From the NCBI GenBank assembly GCA_963931865.1, contig OZ007517.1, positions 10,560,899 through 10,624,898 on the forward strand: a DNA stretch of 64,000 nucleotides. Direction: 5' to 3'. The translations under genes and the position numbers were made by a program. Origin of the DNA: Axinella damicornis. Taxonomy: Eukaryota > Porifera > Demospongiae > Axinellida > Axinellidae. Numbering within the stretch: position 1 is the stretch's first letter; every line of letters begins with the position of its first letter. A model generated the notes under the pieces. That model saw only the letters and a program-made list of their open reading frames with translations. It was not told where the DNA came from and did not search any database. Shown in pieces: positions 38,573 to 50,107 of this stretch.

Positions 38573-41500
38573 TTATCTATTTGTCTGTCTACTGTGTTGC
38601 ATAAGATGTAGCTGCTACGACTGCAGCTGAGCAGCACTGTGTAGGTGTCTAAGTCTTCTCTCCTGTGCAGCTGAACGATGCTGACAAGAAGCAGGCAGTG
38701 CGTCTTCTGCTGGCCACCTGCTATGACAAACTGCAGTCACTGCTGTCGGACATTGCAGACACATCCGATGAGTCCCTGTGGAGGTTCCTGGAACTGCTCA
38801 TCACTAAGCCTTCTGGTCAGTGGAGTTAGTAAAATACACACCCTTTGTGACAGTCATGTGACTGTCAAATGACAGTCATGTGACAGCCACATGGCAATCA
38901 ATTCGCACAGCGGAGCTGCCTACCTGTTACATCCAGCATGTGGCAAAATGCATACCGTCACAGACAGTCATGTGACTGTCACACAACAGTCACATGACAG
39001 CTTCATGACAGCCACAGGCAGTGACATGACAATTGCATGACAGTGGTCACTGTGTTGCTACACAGCAAAGTTGCCTACTTGTCACATCAAGCTATGACCT
39101 GACCAATCAAAGGCCTGCATTCAACCTCTAGACAGGAAGTGAATTGCTAGTTAGTTATGTTCCTCCATCCCTCCAGAGACGGTGTTTGCCAAGATCAGAA
39201 TCGTGGACACGGTGTTTGAACGTGTGTGTGAAATGCTGCATAGTGCATTCCACCAGTCTGACACACACCTGAGCGCCTCCTCCATGAGGAGACTGCTGTT
39301 GATCATGAGCGACGCAGACAGCTCACTCGTGGAGGTATGTCCAGCCAGCAAGTATGGGAACGTTTTGTGCAGTAAATGCACCAACTTGTTTCAACAGCTA
39401 ACGAGCGTAGTGCATAGACTAAATGCTCAGATACTGAGCAACTAGTCTCGGTACCAGACCCTCGCACGCAGGCGGGTCTGGTACCGAGACTACTGAGAAA
39501 CATGCTTAGGCAAATTCGTTGATTATGTACGTAGTCAAAGGGCAGAAATTTCTCTATGCGGATACTGCTTACGAGTCTTCTCTGATTTGCAGAAGCATAT
39601 GGAGGACGGTGATTGGGTAGCCAGTCTCATGGGGTGCCTGCTCCACTGGTGTCTCCATGGCATGGATGGAACAGGTGACAGTCACATGACCTGACTGATT
39701 TGGTACATGTGATTGGTCAATGAAGTTGTCATTTCAAACGTGTCCCCAGAGTTGTACAGCGGTCTCCTCGGTGACGTGGCCAGCTGCTATGTTCATCTGC
39801 TGCTCACGCTCCCTGCACTCGACGTGTACCTGCAGTCTCTGCCCAGCCTCCTGACTGGAGGGTCGGAGAGTGAGGAAGTCCCACAATTACAGAGGTAACT
39901 GATGTTACATGAGATTTGCACGATCCCAAAGACCACTCATTGTTGCCAGGGAAACTGACGATGGCTACTTTATCCACTGCATGGTAGCTTTGTTGTGATC
40001 ACTTGAGAGAAGTGTGCTTATCGTCCCTCTCTGAACTCCCTAGCAATAAAGTGTTGCTGCATCTTCAGCAGCTGCTAAGTGTGTGGTCGGAACGAACAGT
40101 AGTCTGTCTATAAACTGTGAACTACTGGGTCAATCAGACTCAAGATCATAGATGGATAGAAATGACAATCGGTGGATTTCAGCTGAAACCTCCAGCATAC
40201 TACTTCTGCAGTTGCTCTTGAACTGCTCATCTTGTTGTCTACAATTTGTGACCGTCTTTCCCTCTCAGGTGCCTACGTTCAGCGGTGGTATTCTATGCCC
40301 TGCACTGCAATGTCATGAAGTCTGCAGCCGTGTTCTGGGACGTTTATCACTCCATTGTCAGTACTGCCAGCTCCATTGAAGTGAGGGCAATCACATCACA
40401 TGACAACTACATGATGGTCACATGACATTCCCACACAGTACAGTCCCAGATAACATTTACTGTTAATCTTCTGTCTCCCTCCTCCCTCCTCCCTCCCCCT
40501 CGCTCGCTCCCTCCTTCCTCCCCCTCCCTCCCTCCCTCACACCCTCCCTCCCTCCCTCCCTCCCTCCCTCCCTCCCTCCCTCCCTCCCTCCCTCCCTCCC
40601 TCCTTCCCTCCCTCAGGATGACTTTGTTCCTCTGCCTGGTCTGGAAACATTCTGCCGTGGCTCCCTCCTCTACTTCCCTCTCTTCGATGACCTTAGCTCC
40701 GACCATGTCACCACCTCGCTCTCGAGCTCTCTACAACTTGCAGTCTTCCCAGCCGTGGCTCTCTGTGATCCAGCATTGCTGGAAGGGATTTTGGTACGAA
40801 GTGTGACTGATGATAGGACTGATCCGGAACCGAATCTGGAGACAGTGTTGTCAGTGTTTACTGGTGTGGAGTGGATTGACACTGCCAAGGCTGTGCTGTG
40901 TGACAGCGATGGAGACGAAGGAGTACAGAAGACGCTAGCAAAGAACTGGAGGATGCTGATGATTTCCCTGTCTCTGGCTCTCACCAGCTTGCAGTGCTGT
41001 GAGCTGAGGACTCGCTCCCACTTGGTACCTCTCATAGGCCCACTGTTAGCTGGTGGTCTCTTCTCATCCCTTCCTCTCCCCCTCCCTCCTCCTCTTCCCT
41101 CCTCCCAGCATCTCTTCCTCCCTCTCACTTCCCCCCTCCCTACTCTATCTCTCCCTCCCTCCCTTCCCTCCCCCCCCCCCCTCCTCCCTTCCCTCCCCCT
41201 CCTCCCTCCCTCTCCCCCTCCCTCCTCCTCCTCCCTATCTCTTCCTCCCTCTCTCTTCCCCCCCTACTCTATCTCTCCCTCCCCCCTCCCCCTCCTCCCT
41301 CCCTCCCTCCCTCCCTCCTCCCTCTCTCCCTCCCTCCCTCCCTCCCTCCCCTCCCTCCCTCCCTCCCTCCCTCCCTCCCTCCCTCCCTCCTCCCCTCCCC
41401 TCCCTCCTCCCTCCCTCCCTCCCTCCCTCCCTCCTCCTTCCCTCCCTCCCTCCCTCCCCCCTCCCTCCCTCCCTCCTCCCTCCCTCCCTCCCTCCCTCCC

Positions 41501-44266
41501 TCCCTCCCTCCCTCCCTCCCTCCCTCCTCCCCTCCCCTCCCTCCTCCCCTCCCCTCCCTCCTCCCTCCCTCCCTCCCTCCCTCCCTCCCCCCTCCCTCCC
41601 TCCCTCCCCCCTCCCTCCCTCCCTCCCTCCCTCCCTCCCTCCCTCCCTCCCTCCCTCCCTCCCTCCCTCCTCCTTCCCTCCCTCGGTTCCTCCCTCCCTA
41701 GTTCTAAACATCTATTTTGTATGCAACGTATGTAACCCACTTCTCAGAGTGACAGTATAATCTTGTGGTCCGCAGGAGGTGAAGCTGGTTGGCATCTTTG
41801 GTTCAGCTTTGGACAGGAGTTTGATGGTGGGCACTCACCAGAAGGATTGGCTCAAGCCCCTAGTGCTGGGCATAGCCGACAAGTAAGAGAGAGTCACACC
41901 TGCTGTCCCCTGCTTGAGGCCGTTTTCTGCATGGTTACCATGGCAACATCTTGGTTCTTACAGGGCGGCAATGGAGGGCTCTCTCTGGTGTCTGATCTTG
42001 CACCAGCTGTTTGCTGCGGTTGAGAGGGTGTGTACCCCCGACAACTTGGATGTCATGAACGAGTTGGTCGGGTGAGTCATAGCAAGTGTTTGTGCATGTG
42101 TACACTCAACTGTGGGACTTGATTCAAAATGTCTCTGCAGCCTGCTGTTGGAGGAGCCTGTAGCTAGTGTGCTCCACTCCTCCTTGTGTGGTCTGGCCTC
42201 CCCTGATCTGTACCGCAACCAAGTGCTGGCCATGATGCAGGAGAGGGAGAGTGGTATGTGGAGGTTGTCGGTGGGAGGGGTGTGTGGTGGGCATGGTGCA
42301 TCACATGACTGCTGCCCTCTCCTGCAGATGTCTGTCTGCTGGTGTGCGGTATGTGCCTGTTTTCTGAGAGCGAGCAACTGCAGGTCATGGGAGTGAGGGG
42401 GATCAGCACTATTGCTGTCAAGCAGGGCAATTCAGAGCTATCTCTCTGTGAGAGGTGAGTGGAAGTCAGTCCTCCTCCTCCTCCTCCGCCACCCCTGTCA
42501 CCACCTCACTCCCCCTGCTCCCCTGGCCAATGTAGTGTTACCGAGTCCTGCCAAGACCCTATGACCTTCTCTGTCCTGGAGCTGATAGCTTCTCTTGTGA
42601 GGACCAGGAAATTACCCTCAGATGCCTGGGACTTCGCCCTCTGCTCCCTCATCACACTCACCCAGGTATGGTCATCCGGGTAATCACCCAGAGTGGAGAT
42701 TCTTCCTGTCTCCTCCGTCGTTTTTTTGAGCTTGGTACTTACCATACTCTCCCATCACCCCTCCTCCCATCACCCTCCTCCGTTCACCCTTCCTCTCATC
42801 ACCCTTCCTCCCACCACCCCTCCTCCATCACCCCTCCCATCACCCCTCCTCCATCACCCCTCCTCCCTTCACCGTCCTCTCATCACCCCTCCTCCCATCA
42901 CCCCTCCCCATCACCCCTCCTCCCCTCACCTCTCCTCCCACCACCCCTCCTCCCATCACCCCTCCTCCCATCACCTCTCCCACCACCCCTCCCCATCATC
43001 CCTCCTCCCATCACCCACCCCCTCTCCCATCCCTCCCCCATCACCCCTCCTCCCATCCCTCCCCCACCACCTCTCCTCCCATCACCCCTCCCATCACCTC
43101 TTCCCGCCATCCCTCCTCCCCACCACCCCTCCCCCATCACCCCTCCCCCCATCACCCCTCCTCCCATCACCCCTCCCTCCTCCCTCCTCCCTCATAGCTG
43201 CTGGTGGACAACTCGGAGGGGCCAAGTGTGAACCAGACGGTGCTCTTCTGTCACGTGATGCAGCTGTGTGGCACTGTAGCTCAGTTCCTCTCGTCCCCAT
43301 CTGCCCCGACCCAGCAGACTACAGAATGGCTAGAGTTCTTCCAGCCTGCTCTCCAGGGATGCCTGTTGCCTTACTTCACAAAGGCTGCTGGTACGAGGGA
43401 GGGAGGGAGGGAGGGAGGGAGGGAGGGAGGAAGGGAGGGAGGGAGGGAGGGAGGGACGGAGGGAGGGAGGGAGGGAGGGAGGGAGGGAGGAAGGGAGGGA
43501 GGGAGGGAGGGGAGGGAGGGAGGGAGAGGGAGGGAGGGAGAGGGAGGGAGGGAGGAAGGGAGGGAGGGGAGGGAGGGAGGGAGGGTGGGGTGGGTGGGTG
43601 GGTGGGGAGGGAGGGAGGGAGGGAGGGTGGGTGGGAGGGAGGGAGGGGGAGGGAGGTGCAGGTGAATAGATGGGTAGCTGATTCAGAACATTCTAGTAAG
43701 AGCTGGAAAGCTGATCCAGGTCCAATGGAGACATGTTCCCCTTCTTCCCCCCCTCTTCCCTCCTCTATCTCCTGCTGCCAGGCTGCCCTCTCACACGGGA
43801 TCCTTGCCTCACATACCAGCAATACTACCTCTCCAAGGTTGCTGTCTCCCTGGGTGTACAGCCGTTGAGGGACACACTCTCTCGAGGACCTGGTGAAAAG
43901 GGGTGCTCTCTGACTGCTATCCCCCAGCAGGTGGCTGCCTTCATCCTGGCCAAGAGGTGGGTGGGTGTGGTCATACCTAGCAAGCTCCTCCTTCTCTATG
44001 GCTTTGAAATCTGTGACAGAATTGAGATTGATTCACCCACGAGATGTCCTCATGTTGTGTTCCGATAATGACCGTGTGTCATGTTCTGGAGCTGGTCAGT
44101 CAGTCAGTCGGTCTGTATCCTGCTTCTTCCTCAGAATGTTCAGTTCTCGCGGATCTACGTCAGTGCCAGCTCTCAGAATGGTGACAACAACAACACTCCT
44201 ATCAGGTTTGTGCTGAGGCTGCAGGACTCTCCCCAATCAGCACGACCTTGCCTTATTCCCCAATTC

Positions 44267-44303
<37 letters not shown>

Positions 44304-46751
44304 ACCCCTCCCTTATTCCCCCCAAGCCTGCCCTCCCTCCAGACACTGCTGGGCAGAGCCCTGGAGAAGGTTGACATGGACCTTGCATTCCTGGAGGACT
44401 CTCAGAGTGACGGATGTCACAACACGACCACCTATCTCTTTGTTTGGATGTTGATCATTGAGGCAATGAGCCACTGTGATCCCGAGGTGGGTGGGTGTGT
44501 GTGTGTCTGTGTGTGTGTGTGGTGAGGCTACCAGCTCAACTCTCGGCCCTGTCTTCTCCTGTGTGCAGGCAAGGGGGGTGATGGGGGAGTGGCTAAAGGA
44601 GCTCTCTCTGTTTGACCACCTTCTTCACGGGCTCTTCAAGTTCATCGGGGAAACCACCAGTGTGTCTGGAAGGAAAGAGGAGCTGGAAGGTACGTATGTC
44701 ACCCTCAGTTCATGACCAGGTTGAGGGTTGTGTAGCTACAGCAACAAGACAGCTTTTAGAGCTGCGATACGATCATGATCGTCTCATTTCTGGGACACAT
44801 TGTATGCTAATACCATTCTTCCGCCTTGTCCACACACGCACCACACATGCTCACACCCACCACACATGCTCACACCCACACACCCTACCCATGAACGTAC
44901 TGACACACACACACACACCCTACCCATGAACGTACTGACACACACACACACACACAGTCACCCTCTCTCCCAGCCTGGGACAGCTGGCTTACCTAGCATA
45001 CTCCGCAGTAGCACGACAGCTCCCGTCCCTACTCCGACAGTGGTACCTCTCCGTAGACCGACAGACTAGCACCATGGTCAACAGGTAAGGAGAGAGAGAG
45101 AGAGAGAGTGTGTGTGTGTGTGTTTTGAGGGGGATGAGCTCCCTGATGCTGTGTATGCCGACTAGACCGACCCCTGGCTGGTGTCCTCGTCCACTCCAGG
45201 TTCACTAGCAAGCTGGTGAGCCCTGCTCTACAGCAAGCAGAGCTGCAGGCCATCAACAAGTCCAATACGACCATCGGAAACATGGAGGTGGGTGGGCGTG
45301 GCCTGTAGTCATGGTAGCTGCAGGGCTGTCCCCGTACCATTTCTGCCGATAGCGATATTCACTGACGTCAGAGTTGTAACTGGTGGAACCATGAGTCTTG
45401 TTTCTCCCTGGCAGGTGCATGTGTACGCCGGAGCCTCAGAGGTGTCGGTGGTCTACAAGGTCGATGAGTTCAGCATCGAGCTCTTTGTGTGTCTTCCGGA
45501 GAACTACCCACTCCAGCCCCCCACCATCCGAGAGGGGAAGCGGGCGAGGGTCGACCCCACCCAGTGGAGGAAGTGGATGCTGCAGCTGAACGTCTTTATG
45601 GCCAATCAGGTTATTGCTACAAGATGTTTCTACGTGGCTGGTTTTTGTGTGGTTCCCAAGTGGTCTGTGAAGCTGCACACACACACGTTTGCACCGGTAA
45701 CGCTCGAGATGGACTGCATACATGTATTATGAACTTGAGACTGCGTGAACGAGTGGCCTCAACATAGTCGCACCACACACACACACACTCAGAATGGCTC
45801 TCTGTTGGACGGATTGCTGCTGTGGAAGAGCAACCTGGACAAGCACTTCTCTGGCGTGGAGGACTGTATGATCTGCTTCAGCGTCATCCACGGCTCCAAC
45901 TACTCCCTCCCCAAGATGATCTGCAAGACGTGCAAGAAGAAGTTCCACGCGGCGTGCCTGGTACGTGGTATGGGCAGTCGGGGAAGCTCTGTTCGGTGGA
46001 TGTAGTTGTGAACGCTTTCATCGTCATTATTATCAAGGGGGTACATTCCAATCCTTAACCAAGAGATTGCGCCGGTAGGACGGTGGAATAATGCTTCACT
46101 CTCCCCCTGCAAATAGCCTGGTAAAATATAATGTCGGCACAAAAAAATCTGAAGTTGGTTTCAGCCTGGTAATGGACTCAAGTTACATATCACTGCCATG
46201 CTATATATCCTAAGGTTCATGCTCATGTGCTCACAATGGAATAGTCAACGCGTCCTGTGGCTAGCCAGTGAACAGCGTGGCTAAAGTAAGGTGGATCTCT
46301 CTTTGCAAGTACCCAGCATGTACGAACATGACTCGGTGCTGCCGTTCCAAATGTGAGCCTAACATCAAATGCTTCAAGACGACAAACTCCAATGAGTTTA
46401 CATGTCCACAGTGAAGTGCTATAAGACAGTCCTATCATCTTCACAACAGGATGTATAGATATGGAGAGAATGGAGCTCCTAATGGGGGCTTGGGGAAGTG
46501 ACTGACTAGCCTCATTCCCAAGCCTCTGGCCGACTCTTGTCACCTGGGAGAGCCTGACTCTAGGCTAGCCTACTGACCATCCTAGTTTCTGCCCAGGTGT
46601 GAACAGGGTGGAATGGAAGCTGGGGGAATGAAGCCAGAAGCGCTCAGTGTTACTAATGATAGGGGCTACCCCCTCTTCTTCCTCCCTCCAGTACAAGTGG
46701 TTCAGTACCAGCTCCAAGAGCACTTGCCCTCTCTGTAGAAACATCTTCTGA
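30181..46751 (+). CDS. LTN1: E3 ubiquitin-protein ligase listerin (about 34 exons, about 1702 aa)
   Basis: Exons: 30181-30234, 31321-31524, 32267-32365, 33710-33940, 34401-34453, 34591-34771, 35049-35222, 35785-35919, 36064-36119, 36191-36335, 37404-37604, 37820-38356, 38396-38449, 38671-38815, 39177-39334, 39593-39674, 39750-39894, 40269-40380, 40617-41024, 41776-41882, 41964-42071, 42141-42253, 42328-42454, 42536-42665, 43198-43390, 43782-43960, 44135-44209, 44343-44486, 44569-44689, 44958-45084, 45200-45287, 45415-45609, 45793-45960, 46692-46751. Listerin is the ribosome-associated ligase that ubiquitinates nascent chains stalled on 60S subunits (RQC). Visible: a basic N terminus, then GRMAEFLGG and IGFG; long HEAT-like helical repeats; an RWD-like segment (exon with [17 protein letters not shown]); and a C-terminal RING with CMIC, CKTC, FHAAC and CPLC as the last 50 residues. 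Human listerin is 1766 aa. The 38357-38395 mini-intron and the 43960/44209 donors are the uncertain points. Confidence 0.9.
30576..30622. mobile_element. Short foldback element
   Basis: TAGCCTTGTTCCCAGGTGCT pairs with AGCGCCTGGGAATGAGGC. It lies in LTN1 intron 1, whose remaining 1 kb (30235-31320) shows nothing else I recognise. Confidence 0.65.
31987..32265 (+). repeat. (CCCT)n/(CTCTCC)n tract ending at the LTN1 exon 3 acceptor
   Basis: About 280 bases, almost purely pyrimidine, with embedded CCTCTTCCACTC spacers. It ends in the acceptor at 32266. Confidence 0.9.
33073..33455 (+). repeat. CTCCTCCCCTCC pyrimidine minisatellite
   Basis: About 380 bases of CTCC/CTCCC repeats in LTN1 intron 3. 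Unlike most such tracts here it stops about 250 bases before the acceptor at 33709. Confidence 0.9.
33927..34244 (+). repeat. 21 bp splice-donor array: LTN1 exon 4 end plus 5' splice site, 15 copies
   Basis: The unit GGCCATCTTCACTGTAAGCTA contains the last 13 bases of exon 4 and its donor (ACT then GTAAGC). After the genuine junction at 33940/33941 it repeats 14 more times with rare changes (TTTACT, GGTCAT, GCCGTC). All 15 GTAAGC donors are intact. Each unit puts TAG in the LTN1 reading frame, so use of any downstream donor would truncate the protein. Confidence 0.95.
34844..34934. mobile_element. Foldback element with a longer loop
   Basis: The ends TAGCCTCGTTCCCCGGCTC and GAGCCTGGGAATGAGACTA pair. 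The inner part also pairs (CTGCACACGCAGG against TGCACACGCACAGG, partly as a direct repeat). It lies in LTN1 intron 6. Confidence 0.6.
35955..35989. mobile_element. Minimal foldback element, two ends almost touching
   Basis: TAGCCTCATTCCCAGGC is followed after one base by GCCTGGGAACGAGGCTA. The element is just its two inverted ends, 35 bp long. It lies in LTN1 intron 8. Confidence 0.75.
36555..37295 (+). mobile_element. Dispersed inverted-repeat element, copy A (about 0.75 kb)
   Basis: The left end (GTGCCAAAATTGGCACATTTTGG then AAACC, 36550-36580) and the right end (GGTTTCCAAATTGTGGCAG, about 37272-37292) are imperfect inverted repeats. The interior matches the reverse complement of 54370-55262 over several hundred bases (AGACTTGGAAGAGA, GCTTTCAAATGATGTCCTTA, GCTGATCACAATGG, CCCAAGATACCGAGCATATT). 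There is no long ORF, so it is non-autonomous. It sits in LTN1 intron 10, flanked by TATC microsatellites. Confidence 0.75.
37305..37395 (+). repeat. (TATC)n/(TGTC)n microsatellites in LTN1 introns
   Basis: This run ends just before the exon 11 acceptor at 37403. Similar TATC runs are at 36418-36460 and 38515-38590 in neighbouring introns, so the same motif expanded in three LTN1 introns. Confidence 0.85.
38850..39060 (+). repeat. Degenerate CATGACAGTCACATGAC repeats
   Basis: Loose repetition of CAGTCATGTGACTGTCA-like palindromic words in the LTN1 intron between exons 13 and 14. Not a regular period. Confidence 0.55.
39443..39492. mobile_element. Foldback element with perfect 20 bp arms
   Basis: TAGTCTCGGTACCAGACCC pairs exactly with GGGTCTGGTACCGAGACTA around a 12-base loop (TCGCACGCAGGC). 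This is the best-matched copy of the TAGTCTCG subtype. It lies in the LTN1 intron after exon 14. Confidence 0.75.
40470..40615 (+). repeat. (CCCT)n tract ending at the LTN1 exon 18 acceptor
   Basis: Pyrimidine repeat that becomes the acceptor CCTCAG at 40616. Confidence 0.85.
41055..41702 (+). repeat. 650 bp (CCCT)n-derived pyrimidine tract
   Basis: Almost pure C/T with CCTCC register shifts, in LTN1 intron 18 just after exon 18. The long proline/serine and glycine/arginine open frames on both strands here are compositional artefacts. Confidence 0.9.
42745..43190 (+). repeat. CATCACCCCTCC minisatellite before the LTN1 exon 24 acceptor
   Basis: Variable 9-14 bp units of CATCACCCCTCCTCC, ending in CTCCCTCATAG at the acceptor 43197. 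Confidence 0.85.
43392..43660 (+). repeat. (GGGA)n purine tract immediately after LTN1 exon 25
   Basis: The tract begins directly after the donor at 43391 (GTACGAGGGAGGG). It is the only large block in LTN1 with purines on the sense strand. Confidence 0.9.
44266..44303 (+). repeat. Poly-C tract of about 35 bases
   Basis: A C homopolymer in the short intron before the exon at 44343. Other G or C homopolymers above 15 bases in the window are near 1374, 3689, 8136, 12690, 29437 and 52419. Confidence 0.85.
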
Positions 46752-47259
46752 AATGACATCACCTTTGTTTACGTTGTTGTTGTTGTTGTTGTTTAAGTTT
46801 AGAATCACAACTAAATTTTTATTCGACTTCCACTTCACATTGTATTGCTTGTTTCTGACCAAACATTTCACTTGTCTGGTCTGTACTATTGCAATTAGGG
46901 AGACTTCAGATTAAGGCACGTGCCATACTTCAGCTTTGTGCTGTTGTGAGGTCGTAACATCACTTTATATAGTGCATGCTGATCACCGTGATTCATGGAC
47001 TGAACTGCTCATTTTTGCACGGCTATACCGCGTATCGGTAAAAGCTTCCATCATGCCCTGCACCTTGTGACAGTGCACCTCCACCTCTAGAATCAAGTTG
47101 CTCACGCTCTTCATACTAGAGATTTTTGGCTAGAAAAATTCAGCATACACTTCCAATTCATTTCGCATGGCGCACGCAGAGTATCCCGTAACCACCGGTA
47201 TGCAGTACCCAACGGGTGTGCGCCTCTCTCAAGCTAGCCGCTGCACATTAATGTTAATG
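46752..47259. other. Convergent intergenic region between LTN1 and the PPR gene
   Basis: 508 bp holding the two 3' UTRs. There is a TTG microsatellite at 46775-46793 and several T-rich stretches, but no clear AATAAA in the expected position on either strand. No gene is visible. Confidence 0.6.
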
Positions 47260-50067
47260 TCAATGTAATAGCACACCATCATCATGAAGTGTGTGAGTTG
47301 TGTCCACACAAGAGACAAGGTCTTTAGCAGCAGACACGTCCTTCTCTGCCCTCCACTCTCGCTCAATGCCAGCTGCAATATTGTTGATGGTGGCCCCTTC
47401 CTCGTGCGGCAGACACTGACTAGCCAGACCGACAACCACCTCAAACTTCTCCATGTCCTGAGCAGCTCTGCATACCTATTGTAGTAACAGAAAGTGAATC
47501 AACCACCTGAAATTCAAACTCCAGGTGTTGCTATAATACCAGGATTAATTTCATGGGCATTATACTATGGTAGAGCGATACTGTGAATAATACCTTGCAA
47601 CTATTTCTTGTCTTTTACTGGTTGTTCATTATTCTTCAAACAGAGGTGTACAAATCACCTCAATTTCAAATCCTTACCTTAGAAATGATTACGTTGTTAT
47701 TATGCTAGAAGTGTAAGGATATTGCGATTGCAGTACTTCAGTACATGTGACTGTACTTTATCTTACCTTCAGAAGTTCCTGGAAAGTCTCCAAATCCGGC
47801 TGTAGACCATACTCATTCATCATCCTGAGGAAGAAGAACGCTCTCTTGTAATCCTGACAGATCCTGCAACACTGGATAAGCTTGCACAGAAGTGCCACAT
47901 CTGGTTGAAGTCCGGGTGATTGTCTCACGAACAGCCGCCACATGTCGTACGCTCCTGTCTTGGCACTAGGCTCACCGCCCTCTGTCAGACTCCCATCCAC
48001 GAGAATATGATAAGTCTGGATATCTGGCTTTGCCCCTGCTTTAAGCATCTCATCGTATGTCCTGTACATATCCCTGATGCCTCCCAATCTTCCTTGTGCG
48101 GACATCACAAGATTGTAGAACTCCGTAGTGGGCCCAACAGCCTTCTTCATTGTCTGCAGACACAAAAGAAGTTGCTAAAACATAATTAGAATGCAGAGTT
48201 CTGCAGTTACACCTGCACCCTACTCTGATGGTGCATGGCATAATGGTGAATCAGTTCATCTTTCTTGTGTCTTGCCTTCACTGGACGGACAGTCCTATCA
48301 CTGGACAGACAGTCCTATCACTAGATACCATGGCGACATGTATCAATATGTCCCTCAATCAATATCCTGCCTCCACTATATAGGACTAGTAAGCAGCTGG
48401 CTCAGACTGTATCAGAAGCCCATGAGCCACCTGTGGTGGTGATAACTGCTTTGCTGAGAATTAATATCACCAAGGCTACATCATATTGACTCTTTGTCTC
48501 ATAGACCTGCCATCTTTGCAACCAACTGTGTGACTACATACTGACTAATCTAAAATCATTTGGACCTAGAAAGCTATGCAGAGAGTCTTTGGGTCAGCTG
48601 TCACTTTAAAAGAGCTGCCATTTGCACTCCGGAAGAGTTATGGCTAGAGATTGCCCATGCATCACGCGGCAGGTGAATTATATGAGCGCTCACATTTTTG
48701 ATCATCCGGACACAGGTACAAGCTTCCATCCGGGACCGAGACCCCCCTCCCGTGTCATAGCTGATGGAGAGCAGCTGCTTGTACTGATCAGCCCCGAGTG
48801 GCACTCTGTATGCATGGGAGTGGACTAGCATCCAGTTCAACAGCTGCAGCGAGGACAAGCAGGCATGATCAGCTCTGAGCCTCTGCTTCTGGTGGCAAAT
48901 TATTCTCCATGCATGCAGTAGTACTAGCATGCAGATAATATTGACCATGACACAGAAGCCAGGAAGCCTGTCTGTGCATATAATGAGCATTAAGGTGCTG
49001 TTTAAGGTAGCATTATACCTTTACCATTAGGGTACCTTTAACCGTCGGGGCCCCGACGGTTAAAGGTACCCTAACGGTAAAGGTATAATGCTACCTTAAA
49101 CAGCACATTATCTATGTGCTATCTCAGCTAGGGAACCCAACTGGTTGTGGAATGGCCTGGAACAAGGCTGGTCTGGGATGAGTCTAATCAACGTACGCAT
49201 TCTGCCTGTGATGGTGGGATCACTCCACAGTGCTTGGTCCACCAAGTGAAGTCATCGGGCTGTACAACGACACCGTTGCGGACACAGTTCTTCAGAGCTC
49301 TTGTCAGCACTGAACGGCTCCCTCCCTTGAGGAAGCAGAAGAGGAGGAGGAGGGCCTACAAACAGGGTGGAAAATGAAGCGGTCGTCTTCATAAATCACT
49401 CTGGCCCATTCTGTGACATACATGGTCAGATTAAAGCACTGGGAAAGGAGCATTACCGCGTAAGTCTGTCCATCGGGGGTGAATCCATTCAGACGAGCCA
49501 GCTGTCGACTTAGGAAGTTGTACTGCAACAGCCGCTCCAATTCCTCACTCACTTCTGAGCTGAATTCAAATGGACAGTATCTCACAATCAGTACGCACAC
49601 TGGTATCTTAGAAACAGATTTGAGAAGCAAGCAATGTACATGTGTCAATATTTTGCCCACCTTCCACTGACAAGTTTCTACACGGACCTTGACTTAATGT
49701 CTCTGAGGGCAAATGCCTGGAGACCTATGGCAGCGTTGACGGCCCTCAGGTGATACTGGTACCACTCCTGGGACGCTGTGGAGGCGTCCTTCATCACCAG
49801 CTCCTGTGAAATACATACCAAAAAAGTCCCATCACTGGACAGCACTACTAGTGTCCCCAGTAACTTGTTTAACTGGGGTCATTGTTTACCAATTCCGTAT
49901 CTCAGGAGATTGGCTATTACTGAGGGGTCCCACTCTTCTATCTATCTACCTATATCTACCTATATACCAATCTATCTAGCTACATAGCTATCTACCTACC
50001 TATCTACATACCTATTGCTTTTTCTAACTATCGATCTATCTATCTAATCTACCTATCTGTCTATCTT

Positions 50068-50107
<40 letters not shown>

